Assembly (NCBI GenBank): GCA_003242885.1 | Contig: QKMZ01000001.1 | Span: 310,001-374,000, forward strand | Reading direction: 5' to 3' | Origin: Candidatus Melainabacteria bacterium | GTDB taxonomy: Bacteria; Cyanobacteriota; Vampirovibrionia; Obscuribacterales; Obscuribacteraceae | DNA length: 64,000 bases | Shown: one piece after another, positions 19,146 to 28,173 of the stretch | Position numbering within the stretch: position 1 is the first letter of the stretch | Layout: each line of letters opens with the position of its first letter | Program-made: the position numbers and the translations under genes | Notes under the pieces: model-generated | Seen by the model: the letters and a program-made list of their open reading frames with translations, nothing else | Databases searched by the model: none | What the model was told of the DNA's origin: nothing

Positions 19146-20326
19146 GCAGTTATGTAACTGAACCTAGCGAGACAATGAAGTCGACTGGCAAGATTTGCTT
19201 TCGATTGTTGAATGCGTTGTCTGGCAGCAACGAGAATGTTTGCATATCGCCCTTGAGCATTAGCATTGCAATGCAATTAGCACTATCTGGTGCCGCTGGC
19301 AACACGCTTGATGAAATGCTGAACGCGCTGGATATTCATTGTGCAGGGCGTGATGCACTCGCTAACGATTACTACAATTCAATGACTCAGCTTTTGGGGC
19401 AGCCGGTTCGTGGATTTGAAGGTCCTGGCGCGAAGCTGGAGTTTAGTGTCGCGAACTCATTGTGGTCGCATGAGTCGGTTCTTCTGCATCCGGGCTTTGT
19501 TGACTATCTTCAGAGATATTACGCTGCAGAGGCGTATAGTATGAATTTTGCAAATCCGCATACGGTCAACGCAATAAACGCCTGGGTTTCAGCAAAAACC
19601 AACGGTAAAATCCCAGCGATAGTGTCAGATCTTGTACCAGAGCATTTTCTTCTTCTTATCAATTGCGCATACTTTAAGGCTCGCTGGGCCGCACAGTTTA
19701 ATAAGTTCGATACCATTCAAGACAACTTTTTCTTGTATGGCGAAAGTCCGGTAGAAGTTGCGATGATGCGGATGAATTCTACGCTGGCATATTATAGGGA
19801 CCAGAACTGCGAGATAGCAGCATTACCCTACACTGATAAGCGCTTTTGCATGTATGTGATTCTGCCTGCAAAAGGCACATCGCTAAAACATTTTGTTGCA
19901 AGCTTCAGCCAAGAACAATATTGGAGGTCGATTGCTGCCATGACTGACCATCAAGGTCAATTCTCGATGCCACGTTTTAAGTTTCAGTATGGCCAATTCA
20001 TGCGGTCTCACCTCGCGCAGCTCGGCATCAAGGAAGCTTTCTCGGAGCAGGCTAATTTCTGGAATATGCTTTCACCCAACCAGCCGAAATTGCCATTTTT
20101 CAAAATTGATGAAGTTATTCACAGGACCTTTATCGATGTGAATGAAGAAGGCACGGAAGCTGCCGCGGCCACTGCGGTCATGATGTGGGGAGCAGCTGCC
20201 AGACAGGCACCGCCACCGTTCCAGATGGTAGTCGACCGGCCCTTTATGTTTGTCATTGCAGAAAAAAAATCTGACGCGATTCTATTTGCAGGCAGCGTTC
20301 AAGATCCTCGGCATCTCGGCGCGTAG
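19142..20326 (+). CDS. Serpin (serine protease inhibitor family)
   Basis: NVCISPLSISIAMQLALSGAAGNTLDEM; INCAYFKARW; FIDVNEEGTEAAAATAV hinge; DRPFMFVI near the C-terminus; ATGA overlap with upstream gene. Confidence 0.95.
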   Translation: MSSYVTEPSETMKSTGKICFRLLNALSGSNENVCISPLSISIAMQLALSGAAGNTLDEMLNALDIHCAGRDALANDYYNSMTQLLGQPVRGFEGPGAKLEFSVANSLWSHESVLLHPGFVDYLQRYYAAEAYSMNFANPHTVNAINAWVSAKTNGKIPAIVSDLVPEHFLLLINCAYFKARWAAQFNKFDTIQDNFFLYGESPVEVAMMRMNSTLAYYRDQNCEIAALPYTDKRFCMYVILPAKGTSLKHFVASFSQEQYWRSIAAMTDHQGQFSMPRFKFQYGQFMRSHLAQLGIKEAFSEQANFWNMLSPNQPKLPFFKIDEVIHRTFIDVNEEGTEAAAATAVMMWGAAARQAPPPFQMVVDRPFMFVIAEKKSDAILFAGSVQDPRHLGA

Positions 20327-20336
20327 ACGCTCAAGA

Positions 20337-21548
20337 TCAGAAATCTGTTGTTGCGGGTGAACGTTTTGCGCCCAGTGCTAAAACAATAGGCAGCATGAAA
20401 AATGGCGCCAATGCGCTAATTGCTAGTCCCCAGCTAAGCGATGAGTGGTCGGCAATCACGCCGACTGCCCAGGGCATAAATATTCCTCCGGCGTTTCCAA
20501 ATGCAGCTAGCGCACCGAACATGGTGGCACCACCATTTGGGTACTTGTCTGCAGTTATCGCCAGCATGGTCGGCCATAGACAGCTGCCGGTAAGACCCGC
20601 CAGTACACAAGCGCCCAAGGCAATCACTTTGATAGGAAAGAAAGAACCTAGTAGGAAGAGGACGACAGATATCCCGCATCCCCAGGCCATGATAGTTACT
20701 GGATCAAGTTTTTCACTAAGTGCACCGATGCCCATTCGACCTATCGCCATGCAGATAGAGAAGAGAAATAGAGCAGTGCCACCAACCCATTGCGGATATT
20801 TCAGCGCTAGTTCGGCGTAGGCCGGAAGCCATTGAGCCATGCCGAGTTCTGTCGCACCGCCCAAGAAAATTGCGACTAGCGCGCCGAAGAACCAGATGTC
20901 CGTGACAAGCTTGAGGAACGGGGTGCGCGCCGCACCCTCCTCTGTAAGAGAGGGAAACTTTTGCGAACCAAGCGCAAATATGAGCAAGATTGGCAGTGGA
21001 ATGAGAATGAGACATGCCGCGCGCCAGGAGATATTGCACTGTAAGGCGGCAGTTCCGGCAAGTACCGTTACGGTTGCACCGACACAGTAGAAAGAATGCA
21101 GCCAATTCATTGAAGCAGAACGATTTTCTGGATTAATAGCCGAGACAACAGGACTCAGCACCATGTCGAGAACGCCGGCGCCCACACCCATGATAAAGTT
21201 TGCAACCAGCAGTACTGTGTAATTGGGCGACCACGATGTTATCGCTAGACCTGTAGCTAATAGTAAATTGCCTGCGATGGCAAATGATTTTGCACCGATT
21301 CTGTCTGCCAGTGGACCGGTTACCAAAATCGCTAAGGTCAGGCCGATGAATGCGAGCGAGCCAATGCGACCAAGCTCTTCTTGTGTTAAACCCGTCCCAC
21401 TTGCGCCAGGAAATGAATGTTGTATTGACACAAGAAAGATCGGCAATAAATTGATGCCGATTGCCAGGCTCATCATCGCGCCATAGCAGAGGTATGTAAG
21501 TAGTCGCGCTTGACTCATGATTTCCGTGGAAACGGCAATGCCATGCAT
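20337..21548 (-). CDS. MFS transporter (sugar-porter-like)
   Basis: Multi-TM; GPLADRIGAKSFAIAGNLLL motif; clustered with sugar genes. Confidence 0.88.
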   Translation of the reverse strand: MHGIAVSTEIMSQARLLTYLCYGAMMSLAIGINLLPIFLVSIQHSFPGASGTGLTQEELGRIGSLAFIGLTLAILVTGPLADRIGAKSFAIAGNLLLATGLAITSWSPNYTVLLVANFIMGVGAGVLDMVLSPVVSAINPENRSASMNWLHSFYCVGATVTVLAGTAALQCNISWRAACLILIPLPILLIFALGSQKFPSLTEEGAARTPFLKLVTDIWFFGALVAIFLGGATELGMAQWLPAYAELALKYPQWVGGTALFLFSICMAIGRMGIGALSEKLDPVTIMAWGCGISVVLFLLGSFFPIKVIALGACVLAGLTGSCLWPTMLAITADKYPNGGATMFGALAAFGNAGGIFMPWAVGVIADHSSLSWGLAISALAPFFMLPIVLALGAKRSPATTDF

Positions 21549-21580
21549 CGCCTTGTTCTCGATTCCTTATTTAGCAGAGC

Positions 21581-21608
21581 GTAGGGGCGATACATGGCAT
21601 CGCCCGGT
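21581..21608 (+). repeat. Dispersed palindromic repeat copy (gtaggggcgatacatggcatcgcccggt)
   Basis: Direct comparison with copies listed in findings. Confidence 0.8.
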
Positions 21609-22292
21609 TTACGAATGAGCTTTCTCTGGGATTGGGCAACCTTGAGCCAGCCACTCGCGAACATGATGCAGTGATTCGAAAACACCTTCTGCGATACTGC
21701 GAGATTCATCGGATGCTGGAAGTAAATCCGGCACGAGGCACGAACGCATTCCGCCGGCGCGCGCTGCCATTAGCCCGCTGTGAGCATCTTCTAAAACCAG
21801 GCAATTGTCGGCTGTGAGCTTCAGCTCTCCTTGTGCTTTCAAGAAAATATCCGGGTTTGGCTTTCCGCGCTCGACCATATCGCCGCCGATGACGACAACA
21901 AAGTAATCGAAAATTTCGTGGTGCTTGAGACGTTCGATTGCTTCTTTTTGGACGGTCGATGTTCCAACCGCGCAAGGAACATTGTTTTCCTTTGCCCAAA
22001 CTAGAAGCTCTCGCACTCCGGGTTTCAGAGGAAGGCCTTCTTTCTTGTGCAGCTCTTCATAAAGATATGCGGCGCGGTCATGAAACTTCGCTTTGTCGAA
22101 GCCAATGCCGAATTCTTGCGCAAGAACTATCTCGGCGTCGGCCACGGTAATTCCGATGAGCTGCAGGTAGAGTTCGTCCGTCAGGTCGAACCCCATTTCT
22201 TTCGCAGCCTGAGTCCAAGACCGCTTGTAGTGCAGCTCGGTGTCAAGCAACAAACCGTCCATATCAAAAATCAAAGCATGAGGAGTGCGCAT
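21609..22292 (-). CDS. HAD-family hydrolase (beta-phosphoglucomutase-like)
   Basis: IFDMDGLLLDTE; VGTSTVQKEAIERL; GKPNPDIFLKA; EDAHSGLMAARAGGM. Confidence 0.93.
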   Translation of the reverse strand: MRTPHALIFDMDGLLLDTELHYKRSWTQAAKEMGFDLTDELYLQLIGITVADAEIVLAQEFGIGFDKAKFHDRAAYLYEELHKKEGLPLKPGVRELLVWAKENNVPCAVGTSTVQKEAIERLKHHEIFDYFVVVIGGDMVERGKPNPDIFLKAQGELKLTADNCLVLEDAHSGLMAARAGGMRSCLVPDLLPASDESRSIAEGVFESLHHVREWLAQGCPIPEKAHS

Positions 22293-22304
22293 TTTCTTTC
22301 CTAT

Positions 22305-22334
22305 TGTAGGGGCGATGCCGTGCGTCGCCCGGTT
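22305..22334 (+). repeat. Dispersed palindromic repeat copy (tgtaggggcgatgccgtgcgtcgcccggtt)
   Basis: Direct comparison. Confidence 0.85.
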
Positions 22335-22347
22335 TTAGTTTTTGTCC

Positions 22348-22376
22348 TGTAGGGGCGATGCCATGCATCGACCGGT
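22348..22376 (+). repeat. Dispersed palindromic repeat copy (tgtaggggcgatgccatgcatcgaccggt)
   Basis: Direct comparison. Confidence 0.85.
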
Positions 22377-22421
22377 ATAAGACTCACATCTTATTTCAGA
22401 CAATCAAGTTCAGAAGGAAAC

Positions 22422-22985
22422 CTAGCAGCAAGGAGTCAGAACCTTTTCGTCCGCTTCTGGAGCTTGGAAAATGTCGATCTTCTTGTTGGCGAATACGTTG
22501 TCGGTTTCCTCATTGCAGTAGGTGCTCACCTCACCAATCAACGCGGGGCCACCGACTGGTGCGAATTCGTGCCAGACGCCTGAAGTCAGTGTGACTCTTT
22601 CGCCTTCGCTCAATTCAAAAGGTTCGCCGGATTTCTTGGTTTCCATCTTGCGATTGATTTTGATTTCAACCGTTCCTTCCGCTTTGTGTTCTTCCGGGTT
22701 CTTATTCCAAAGCGTAAACTTCACTCTGCCGTGGCGAACGATGATGTCTTCTTTCTTTTCATAGTGAGTGTGGCAAGGCGTCACCATGTTTTCTCGCGCG
22801 TACATGATCTTTTCGCAGTATTCAGGCTCGTTGCACAAAAGGACTTCAACCAGACCGGCTTTCTCGTATTCGCCCAGTCCAAAATCGGTTGCGCACCACT
22901 CTGGTTCTGGCGGAAGTTTCCAGTTGTGTTTTTTCAAGCACTCTGCGGCTTCTTTCAGGAGCATATTGATTTCGCTCTGCTTCAT
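22422..22985 (-). CDS. D-lyxose isomerase-like cupin
   Basis: MKQSEINMLLKEA; TPCHTHYEKKEDIIVRHGRVKFTLWN; LTSGVWHEFAPVGG. Confidence 0.8.
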   Translation of the reverse strand: MKQSEINMLLKEAAECLKKHNWKLPPEPEWCATDFGLGEYEKAGLVEVLLCNEPEYCEKIMYARENMVTPCHTHYEKKEDIIVRHGRVKFTLWNKNPEEHKAEGTVEIKINRKMETKKSGEPFELSEGERVTLTSGVWHEFAPVGGPALIGEVSTYCNEETDNVFANKKIDIFQAPEADEKVLTPCC

Positions 22986-23081
22986 TGTCTTTCTCCTGTT
23001 TTCGCTTTCGAATGAATTCTCATTTCGGCTGCGAATTTAGATAGTTCTGGATTTGGATGCTCTTCGGTTTACACACAGCTC

Positions 23082-23112
23082 AGGGCATGGCATCGCCCAT
23101 CGCCCTTACAGG
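23082..23112 (-). repeat. Dispersed palindromic repeat copy (inverted, diverged)
   Basis: Reverse complement cctgtaagggcgatgggcgatgccatgccct. Confidence 0.7.
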
Positions 23113-23123
23113 GAAGACTAGTT

Positions 23124-23969
23124 TTACTTCACTGCCACGCCTTCGCGAATGTGCTTAAGTGCAGTCTTGGCGCTTTCACCGTGGTGAAGAACAGCTTGCA
23201 ATGCTTTGGTCATGCCAATCGGATCTTCGTGCTGAATGATGTTGCGCCCGTAGATAAGACCAGCGACGCCCTCAGCAACGAGCTTTTCAGTGTGCTCCAA
23301 AATAGCTTGGTTGGAAGCACGCCCGCCGCCGCGCACGCAGACCGGAACTCCCGACGCTGCTTCAATGACTTTGTCGAATTCTTCTTCTGGATCCGTCGGA
23401 TCTGTCTTGATCAAGTCAGCGCCAAGTTCTGCAGCCATGCGCGCCAGAGTCACTACGCGAGCCGGAGTGAGATCGCCTTCCATATCGCCTTTATTGTTGC
23501 GGCGGAATGACAATGGCTCGATACCCATGGGCATACCATAACGGTCGCAGATGTTTTTCAAGCGAAGGATATTGCGCACACATTGCTCAAGCATCTCAGG
23601 GAATTCGTCCACTTGCAGAAGATTGAGCAGTATGCAAGCAGCATCGAGCCTGACCGCCAGTTCGACGGCACCTTCATAAGCTTCGCAAAACAAGCGTGAT
23701 GACGGCAGCACATCGTTGTAGAAATTTGCCGTGTCCGCGCGCAGCATAAGCGCCGGTTTGGTTCGTCCTGGCAACTTTTGTAGATGTGGCGCTTCGCCTG
23801 GTGATAACAGCATGGCGTCCGGGTTAGCTTCAGCCAATGTCTTCACCACCTTGTCCATGTTTTCAATGCCATCCAAGAAGGCTGCATTGTTAAACAAAGC
23901 GTGGTCAATAGCCACAATCATTGTGCGCTTGGATTCAGGGTGGAAAAGGCGGTTTAAACGATAATGCAT
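23124..23969 (-). CDS. Class I aldolase (DeoC/LacD/FbaB-like)
   Basis: IVAIDHA; DLIKTDPT; VPVCVRGGG; GVAGLIYGRNI. The ORF track extends to 24170, but MHYRLNRLFHPESKRTMIVAIDHA fits the family start better. Confidence 0.85.
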   Translation of the reverse strand: MHYRLNRLFHPESKRTMIVAIDHALFNNAAFLDGIENMDKVVKTLAEANPDAMLLSPGEAPHLQKLPGRTKPALMLRADTANFYNDVLPSSRLFCEAYEGAVELAVRLDAACILLNLLQVDEFPEMLEQCVRNILRLKNICDRYGMPMGIEPLSFRRNNKGDMEGDLTPARVVTLARMAAELGADLIKTDPTDPEEEFDKVIEAASGVPVCVRGGGRASNQAILEHTEKLVAEGVAGLIYGRNIIQHEDPIGMTKALQAVLHHGESAKTALKHIREGVAVK

Positions 23970-24292
23970 CAAAATATCCTCTGAAGTTTTCAACAGTTCA
24001 GACGGGGCGCCACATGCGTTGGCAGATCTTAACACGCATAATGCGCGATTCTGCGCCTGCACAATACTTTCCAGTTTTCTCCGGAAGTTAATCCTTATGT
24101 GACTCATGCGGTTAACCAAGAATACGAAAGCAGCTTTTTCGCCCTGTCCAATTGGCAACCGCCGAAACACGCGGGGCGACCGTTTTAACGCAAAAGTGAG
24201 AGTCCATCGGTTATCATCCTTTCTTTCAGATCTTTCTGTTCTTTCAATTAGGATGGGCGACTTGATGCGTTGCCCGGCGTGGGGAGAGTTCT

Positions 24293-25402
24293 ATGCAGCA
24301 AGTCGTCAATAAAGCCAGCGAGCTACTGGCAGGGTTGGAGCGCGGAGAATCATTGCCGTCGAGCTGGTACACCGACCCGGAAATGACGGAGCAAGAAATT
24401 CACAAGATCTTCCGCAAGGCTTGGCAATATGTGGGGCCCACGCAAAAGCTCAAAAACATCGGCGACTTTATCACTGGTTATGTCGGTGGAATTCCCGTAG
24501 TAGTTGTTCGTAACGACCAGGGACTTCAAGGATTCGTCAATGTTTGCCGCCATCGTCGCCATGAGGTGATGAAAGACTGCGGCAACGCGAAGATAATGCA
24601 ATGCCGCTACCACGCTTGGACGTATGATCTGTGCGGTGAATTGAAAGCAGCGCCTCGCTCTGATCGCGAGCCGAATTTTTCAGTGTCGGACTATCCGCTT
24701 TTGCCAATCAAGGTAGAAACGTTGGGTCCGTGGGTGTTCGCAAATGCTGATCAGGACAGCAAGCCGCTGGTAACTTATTTCGGGCCATTGTTGGACATTA
24801 TCGCTGAATCCGGTATCGATTTGGATTCGCTCGAGCTCTGGAGTCGCGATGAATGGGATGCGCGCGCCAACTGGAAGACGATGTTGGAAAATTATCTCGA
24901 GTGCTATCACTGTCCGGTCGCGCACCCTGGATTTAGCGCTGCGATAGATGTAGACCAAGATAGTTACAAGCTTACGCCGTACGAATGGTTTTCCAGTCAA
25001 GTCGGTTATGTTCGCCAGTCAGCCTTGGAAGGCCAAGCGAAGGTCAAAACCTATGATGCAAAAGGTTCTGTGAAACAAGCTCAATACCATTTGCTCTGGC
25101 CGAATTTCACTATTAACATCAATCCTGGATTTCCCAATCTTTCAATTGATGTTTGGTTGCCCAATGGACCAAACACTGCCAAAGGTTTTTCAGAACAGTA
25201 TTTTGCCCCAGGTGTCGACAAAGCATGGGCCGAAGAACTCATTCACTTCAATACTGAAGTCGGTTTAGAAGATGACGTGCTGACGAATTCTGTGCAGCTT
25301 GGATTGATGGGTGGCACGCCGAGCGTGGGGCGCTTTCTCACGAACAGCGAACATCTATGCATTCACTTTCAGAAGCTTGTCGTCAATGCGATGTGCGAGT
25401 AG
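24293..25402 (+). CDS. Rieske [2Fe-2S] ring-hydroxylating oxygenase alpha subunit
   Basis: CRHRRHE...CRYHAWTYDLCGEL Rieske motif; ENYLECYHCPVAHPGF iron-site region. Confidence 0.95.
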   Translation: MQQVVNKASELLAGLERGESLPSSWYTDPEMTEQEIHKIFRKAWQYVGPTQKLKNIGDFITGYVGGIPVVVVRNDQGLQGFVNVCRHRRHEVMKDCGNAKIMQCRYHAWTYDLCGELKAAPRSDREPNFSVSDYPLLPIKVETLGPWVFANADQDSKPLVTYFGPLLDIIAESGIDLDSLELWSRDEWDARANWKTMLENYLECYHCPVAHPGFSAAIDVDQDSYKLTPYEWFSSQVGYVRQSALEGQAKVKTYDAKGSVKQAQYHLLWPNFTININPGFPNLSIDVWLPNGPNTAKGFSEQYFAPGVDKAWAEELIHFNTEVGLEDDVLTNSVQLGLMGGTPSVGRFLTNSEHLCIHFQKLVVNAMCE

Positions 25403-25457
25403 AAGACTTTGATTTAAAGCGGGCTTAAAACTAGGAAACAAGGAAACTGGCAGCAGC

Positions 25458-28172
25458 ATGTTACAGGTATACGACAGTCAGGAGACTCGCCGACTTGAGG
25501 AAGATCGGCTAAGGCAGCGCAACTGGAAGCGCTGGGGACCGTATCTGTCGAACCGGCAGTGGGGCACAGTCCGCGAAGACTATTCAGCGGGCGGCTCGTG
25601 TTGGGACTATTTCACTCACGATCATTCGCGCAGTCGCGCCTACCGCTGGGGTGAAGATGGATTGCTCGGAATCACTGATCGCGAGTGCCGTTTGTGCTTT
25701 TCTCTCTGCTTGTGGAATGGCAAAGATCCGATTTTAAAAGAACGGTTGTTTGGACTGACAGGTCCCGAAGGAAATCACGGCGAAGACGTCAAAGAAAACT
25801 TTTACTACATAGATTCGACGATTACGCACTCGTACATGAAAGCGCTGTATAAGTATCCAGCTAACGAGTTTCCTTATGACAGTCTCGTCAAAGAAAACAG
25901 AAATCGTAGTCGCTCAATGCCAGAGTTTGAGCTGTATGACACAGGTGTTTTTGACAAAGACGAATACTTCGATGTTTTCGTCGAGTATGCGAAGAACACT
26001 CCGAACGACATTCTCATCAAGGTTGTGATTAACAATCGTTCGTCTGAAACGCGTCAGATTCACTTCTTGCCGACGCTGTGGTTTCGCAACACCTGGAGTT
26101 TCGGATCCGCCTACGATCGTGTCACCACACGACCAAGCATGAAATTTGAAAAGCCTGGATTGATTTCCACTGAGCACGAGACGCTCGGGAAGTTTTATTT
26201 CGCATATCAAACACCATCCTATGCAAAGGCTGAGCCGACGCCGCTTTTTACCGAGAATGAGACGAATCACGAACGTCTTTTCGGACTCCCAAATTCGGTT
26301 CCGCATGTGAAGGATGCCTTTCACGAGTATGTAATCGGTAAAAAGGAAGATGCTGTAAATCCAGACCGCGTTGGCACAAAATTTGCGCCGCATTATGTTT
26401 TGGAGATCGGTGCAAAAGATTCATGCACAGTCAATCTGCGCCTGTTTTCAGAGGCTGAGCAGCCCAGCGAGACTTTTGACACGGAGTTCGACAAACTATT
26501 TTTGGTGCGACTGGCTGAAGCCGACGATCTCTACTACAAAGATGGTGTCATCCATCCTTCGTTAACCTCTGAAGAAAAACTTGTGGCGCGTCAGGCTTAC
26601 GCTGGACTTCTTTGGACGAAACAGTTTTATCACTACGTCATTCCGGATTGGCTTGATGGAGATGTGAGCCAGCCCGCGCCACCCGGGCAGCGCAAGCACG
26701 GACGTAACAAAGATTGGAAGCATGTCTACAATCGCGACATTATTTCTATGCCCGACAAGTGGGAATACCCTTGGTTCGCCGCCTGGGATCTGGCATTCCA
26801 TATGATTCCTTTTTCCGATATGGATTCATATTTCGCCAAAGACCAAATGATTCTTCTCTTGCGTGAGTGGTATATGCACCCTAACGGGCAAATTCCTGCG
26901 TATGAGTTCAATTTTGGTGACGTCAATCCGCCCGTTCATGCGTGGGCGGCGTGGCACATATACAAATCCGAACGCTATACCGGCGTGCCCGATCGCGTTT
27001 TTCTTGAAAGCATCTTTCAGAAGCTGACGCTCAATTTCACATGGTGGGTGAATCGCAAAGATTTGGAGGGAAACAATCTCTTCTCTGGCGGGTTCTTAGG
27101 ATTGGACAATATCGGTGCATTTGACCGATCGCAAAAACTGCCCACGGGTGGAGTTCTCGAGCAGGCTGACGGAACTGCCTGGATGGCATTCTTCTGTCTC
27201 AACATGTTCCGTATGGCGATGGAGTTGGCACAAGAGAATCCCGTCTATGAAGACATGGCGTCCAGATATTTTGAACATTTTGTTTCCATCACGGACGCGA
27301 TGAATTGCCTGGGCGGCAACGGACTCTGGCATGAAGAAGATGGCTTTTACTACGATCAAATTCATGTAGACGATCATTACATGCCACTGAAGATCCGATC
27401 TCTTGTCGGATTACTGCCACTAATTGCGGTGCACACATTCGATGAAAGTCAGCTTTCCCGGATGCCGAATTTCTACAAGCGCATGGCGTGGTTTCTCACA
27501 TACAGAGCGGATTTGTCGAAGTCTATTACGTATGCTGCTGAAGATCATGATGTGCGCATTCTAGCGATTCCATCTAAAGAGAGATTGGAAAGATTGCTTG
27601 CCTATCTTTTGGATGAGGAAGAATTTCTTTCTCCATACGGCATTCGCTCGCTGTCTAAGTATCACGAGAAGCATCCATATTCGTTCTTCGCTGGTGGCAA
27701 AGAGCATCGAGTCGAGTACATGCCGGACGAAAGCGATACTGGCATGTTTGGCGGCAATTCAAATTGGAGAGGACCGATTTGGTTCCCACTCAATTATTTG
27801 ATTGTTGAGGCGTTGCTGCGCTACTACCATTTTTATGGTGACTCTTTCCTTGTCGAATGTCCGACAGGCTCCGGCAATATGATGAATCTCGAGCAAGTTT
27901 CGCAGGAGATTGCTCGCCGCCTTTCATCAATATTTCTACCCGATCAAAATGGTGTTCGCCCCTGCAATGGGCAGCAAACAAAATACGCTGATGACCCGAA
28001 TTGGAAAAATTTGGTTCTCTTCTACGAGTATTTCAACCCTGAGACAGGCAGGGGGTTGGGAGCCGATCACCAAACTGGATGGACGGCTCTTGTCGCTGAC
28101 CTGCTCGCGCGCGAAAGATGGGATAAACTTGTCAATGGTACAAGGGTTGTTTTAGATGTAGCGCGATCTTGA
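25458..28172 (+). CDS. GH63/MGH1-like glycoside hydrolase (glucosidase)
   Basis: WGPYLSNRQWGTVREDYS; WEYPWFAAWDLAFHMIPF; FGGNSNWRGPIWFPLNYL. Confidence 0.9.
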   Translation: MLQVYDSQETRRLEEDRLRQRNWKRWGPYLSNRQWGTVREDYSAGGSCWDYFTHDHSRSRAYRWGEDGLLGITDRECRLCFSLCLWNGKDPILKERLFGLTGPEGNHGEDVKENFYYIDSTITHSYMKALYKYPANEFPYDSLVKENRNRSRSMPEFELYDTGVFDKDEYFDVFVEYAKNTPNDILIKVVINNRSSETRQIHFLPTLWFRNTWSFGSAYDRVTTRPSMKFEKPGLISTEHETLGKFYFAYQTPSYAKAEPTPLFTENETNHERLFGLPNSVPHVKDAFHEYVIGKKEDAVNPDRVGTKFAPHYVLEIGAKDSCTVNLRLFSEAEQPSETFDTEFDKLFLVRLAEADDLYYKDGVIHPSLTSEEKLVARQAYAGLLWTKQFYHYVIPDWLDGDVSQPAPPGQRKHGRNKDWKHVYNRDIISMPDKWEYPWFAAWDLAFHMIPFSDMDSYFAKDQMILLLREWYMHPNGQIPAYEFNFGDVNPPVHAWAAWHIYKSERYTGVPDRVFLESIFQKLTLNFTWWVNRKDLEGNNLFSGGFLGLDNIGAFDRSQKLPTGGVLEQADGTAWMAFFCLNMFRMAMELAQENPVYEDMASRYFEHFVSITDAMNCLGGNGLWHEEDGFYYDQIHVDDHYMPLKIRSLVGLLPLIAVHTFDESQLSRMPNFYKRMAWFLTYRADLSKSITYAAEDHDVRILAIPSKERLERLLAYLLDEEEFLSPYGIRSLSKYHEKHPYSFFAGGKEHRVEYMPDESDTGMFGGNSNWRGPIWFPLNYLIVEALLRYYHFYGDSFLVECPTGSGNMMNLEQVSQEIARRLSSIFLPDQNGVRPCNGQQTKYADDPNWKNLVLFYEYFNPETGRGLGADHQTGWTALVADLLARERWDKLVNGTRVVLDVARS

Positions 28173-28173
28173 A

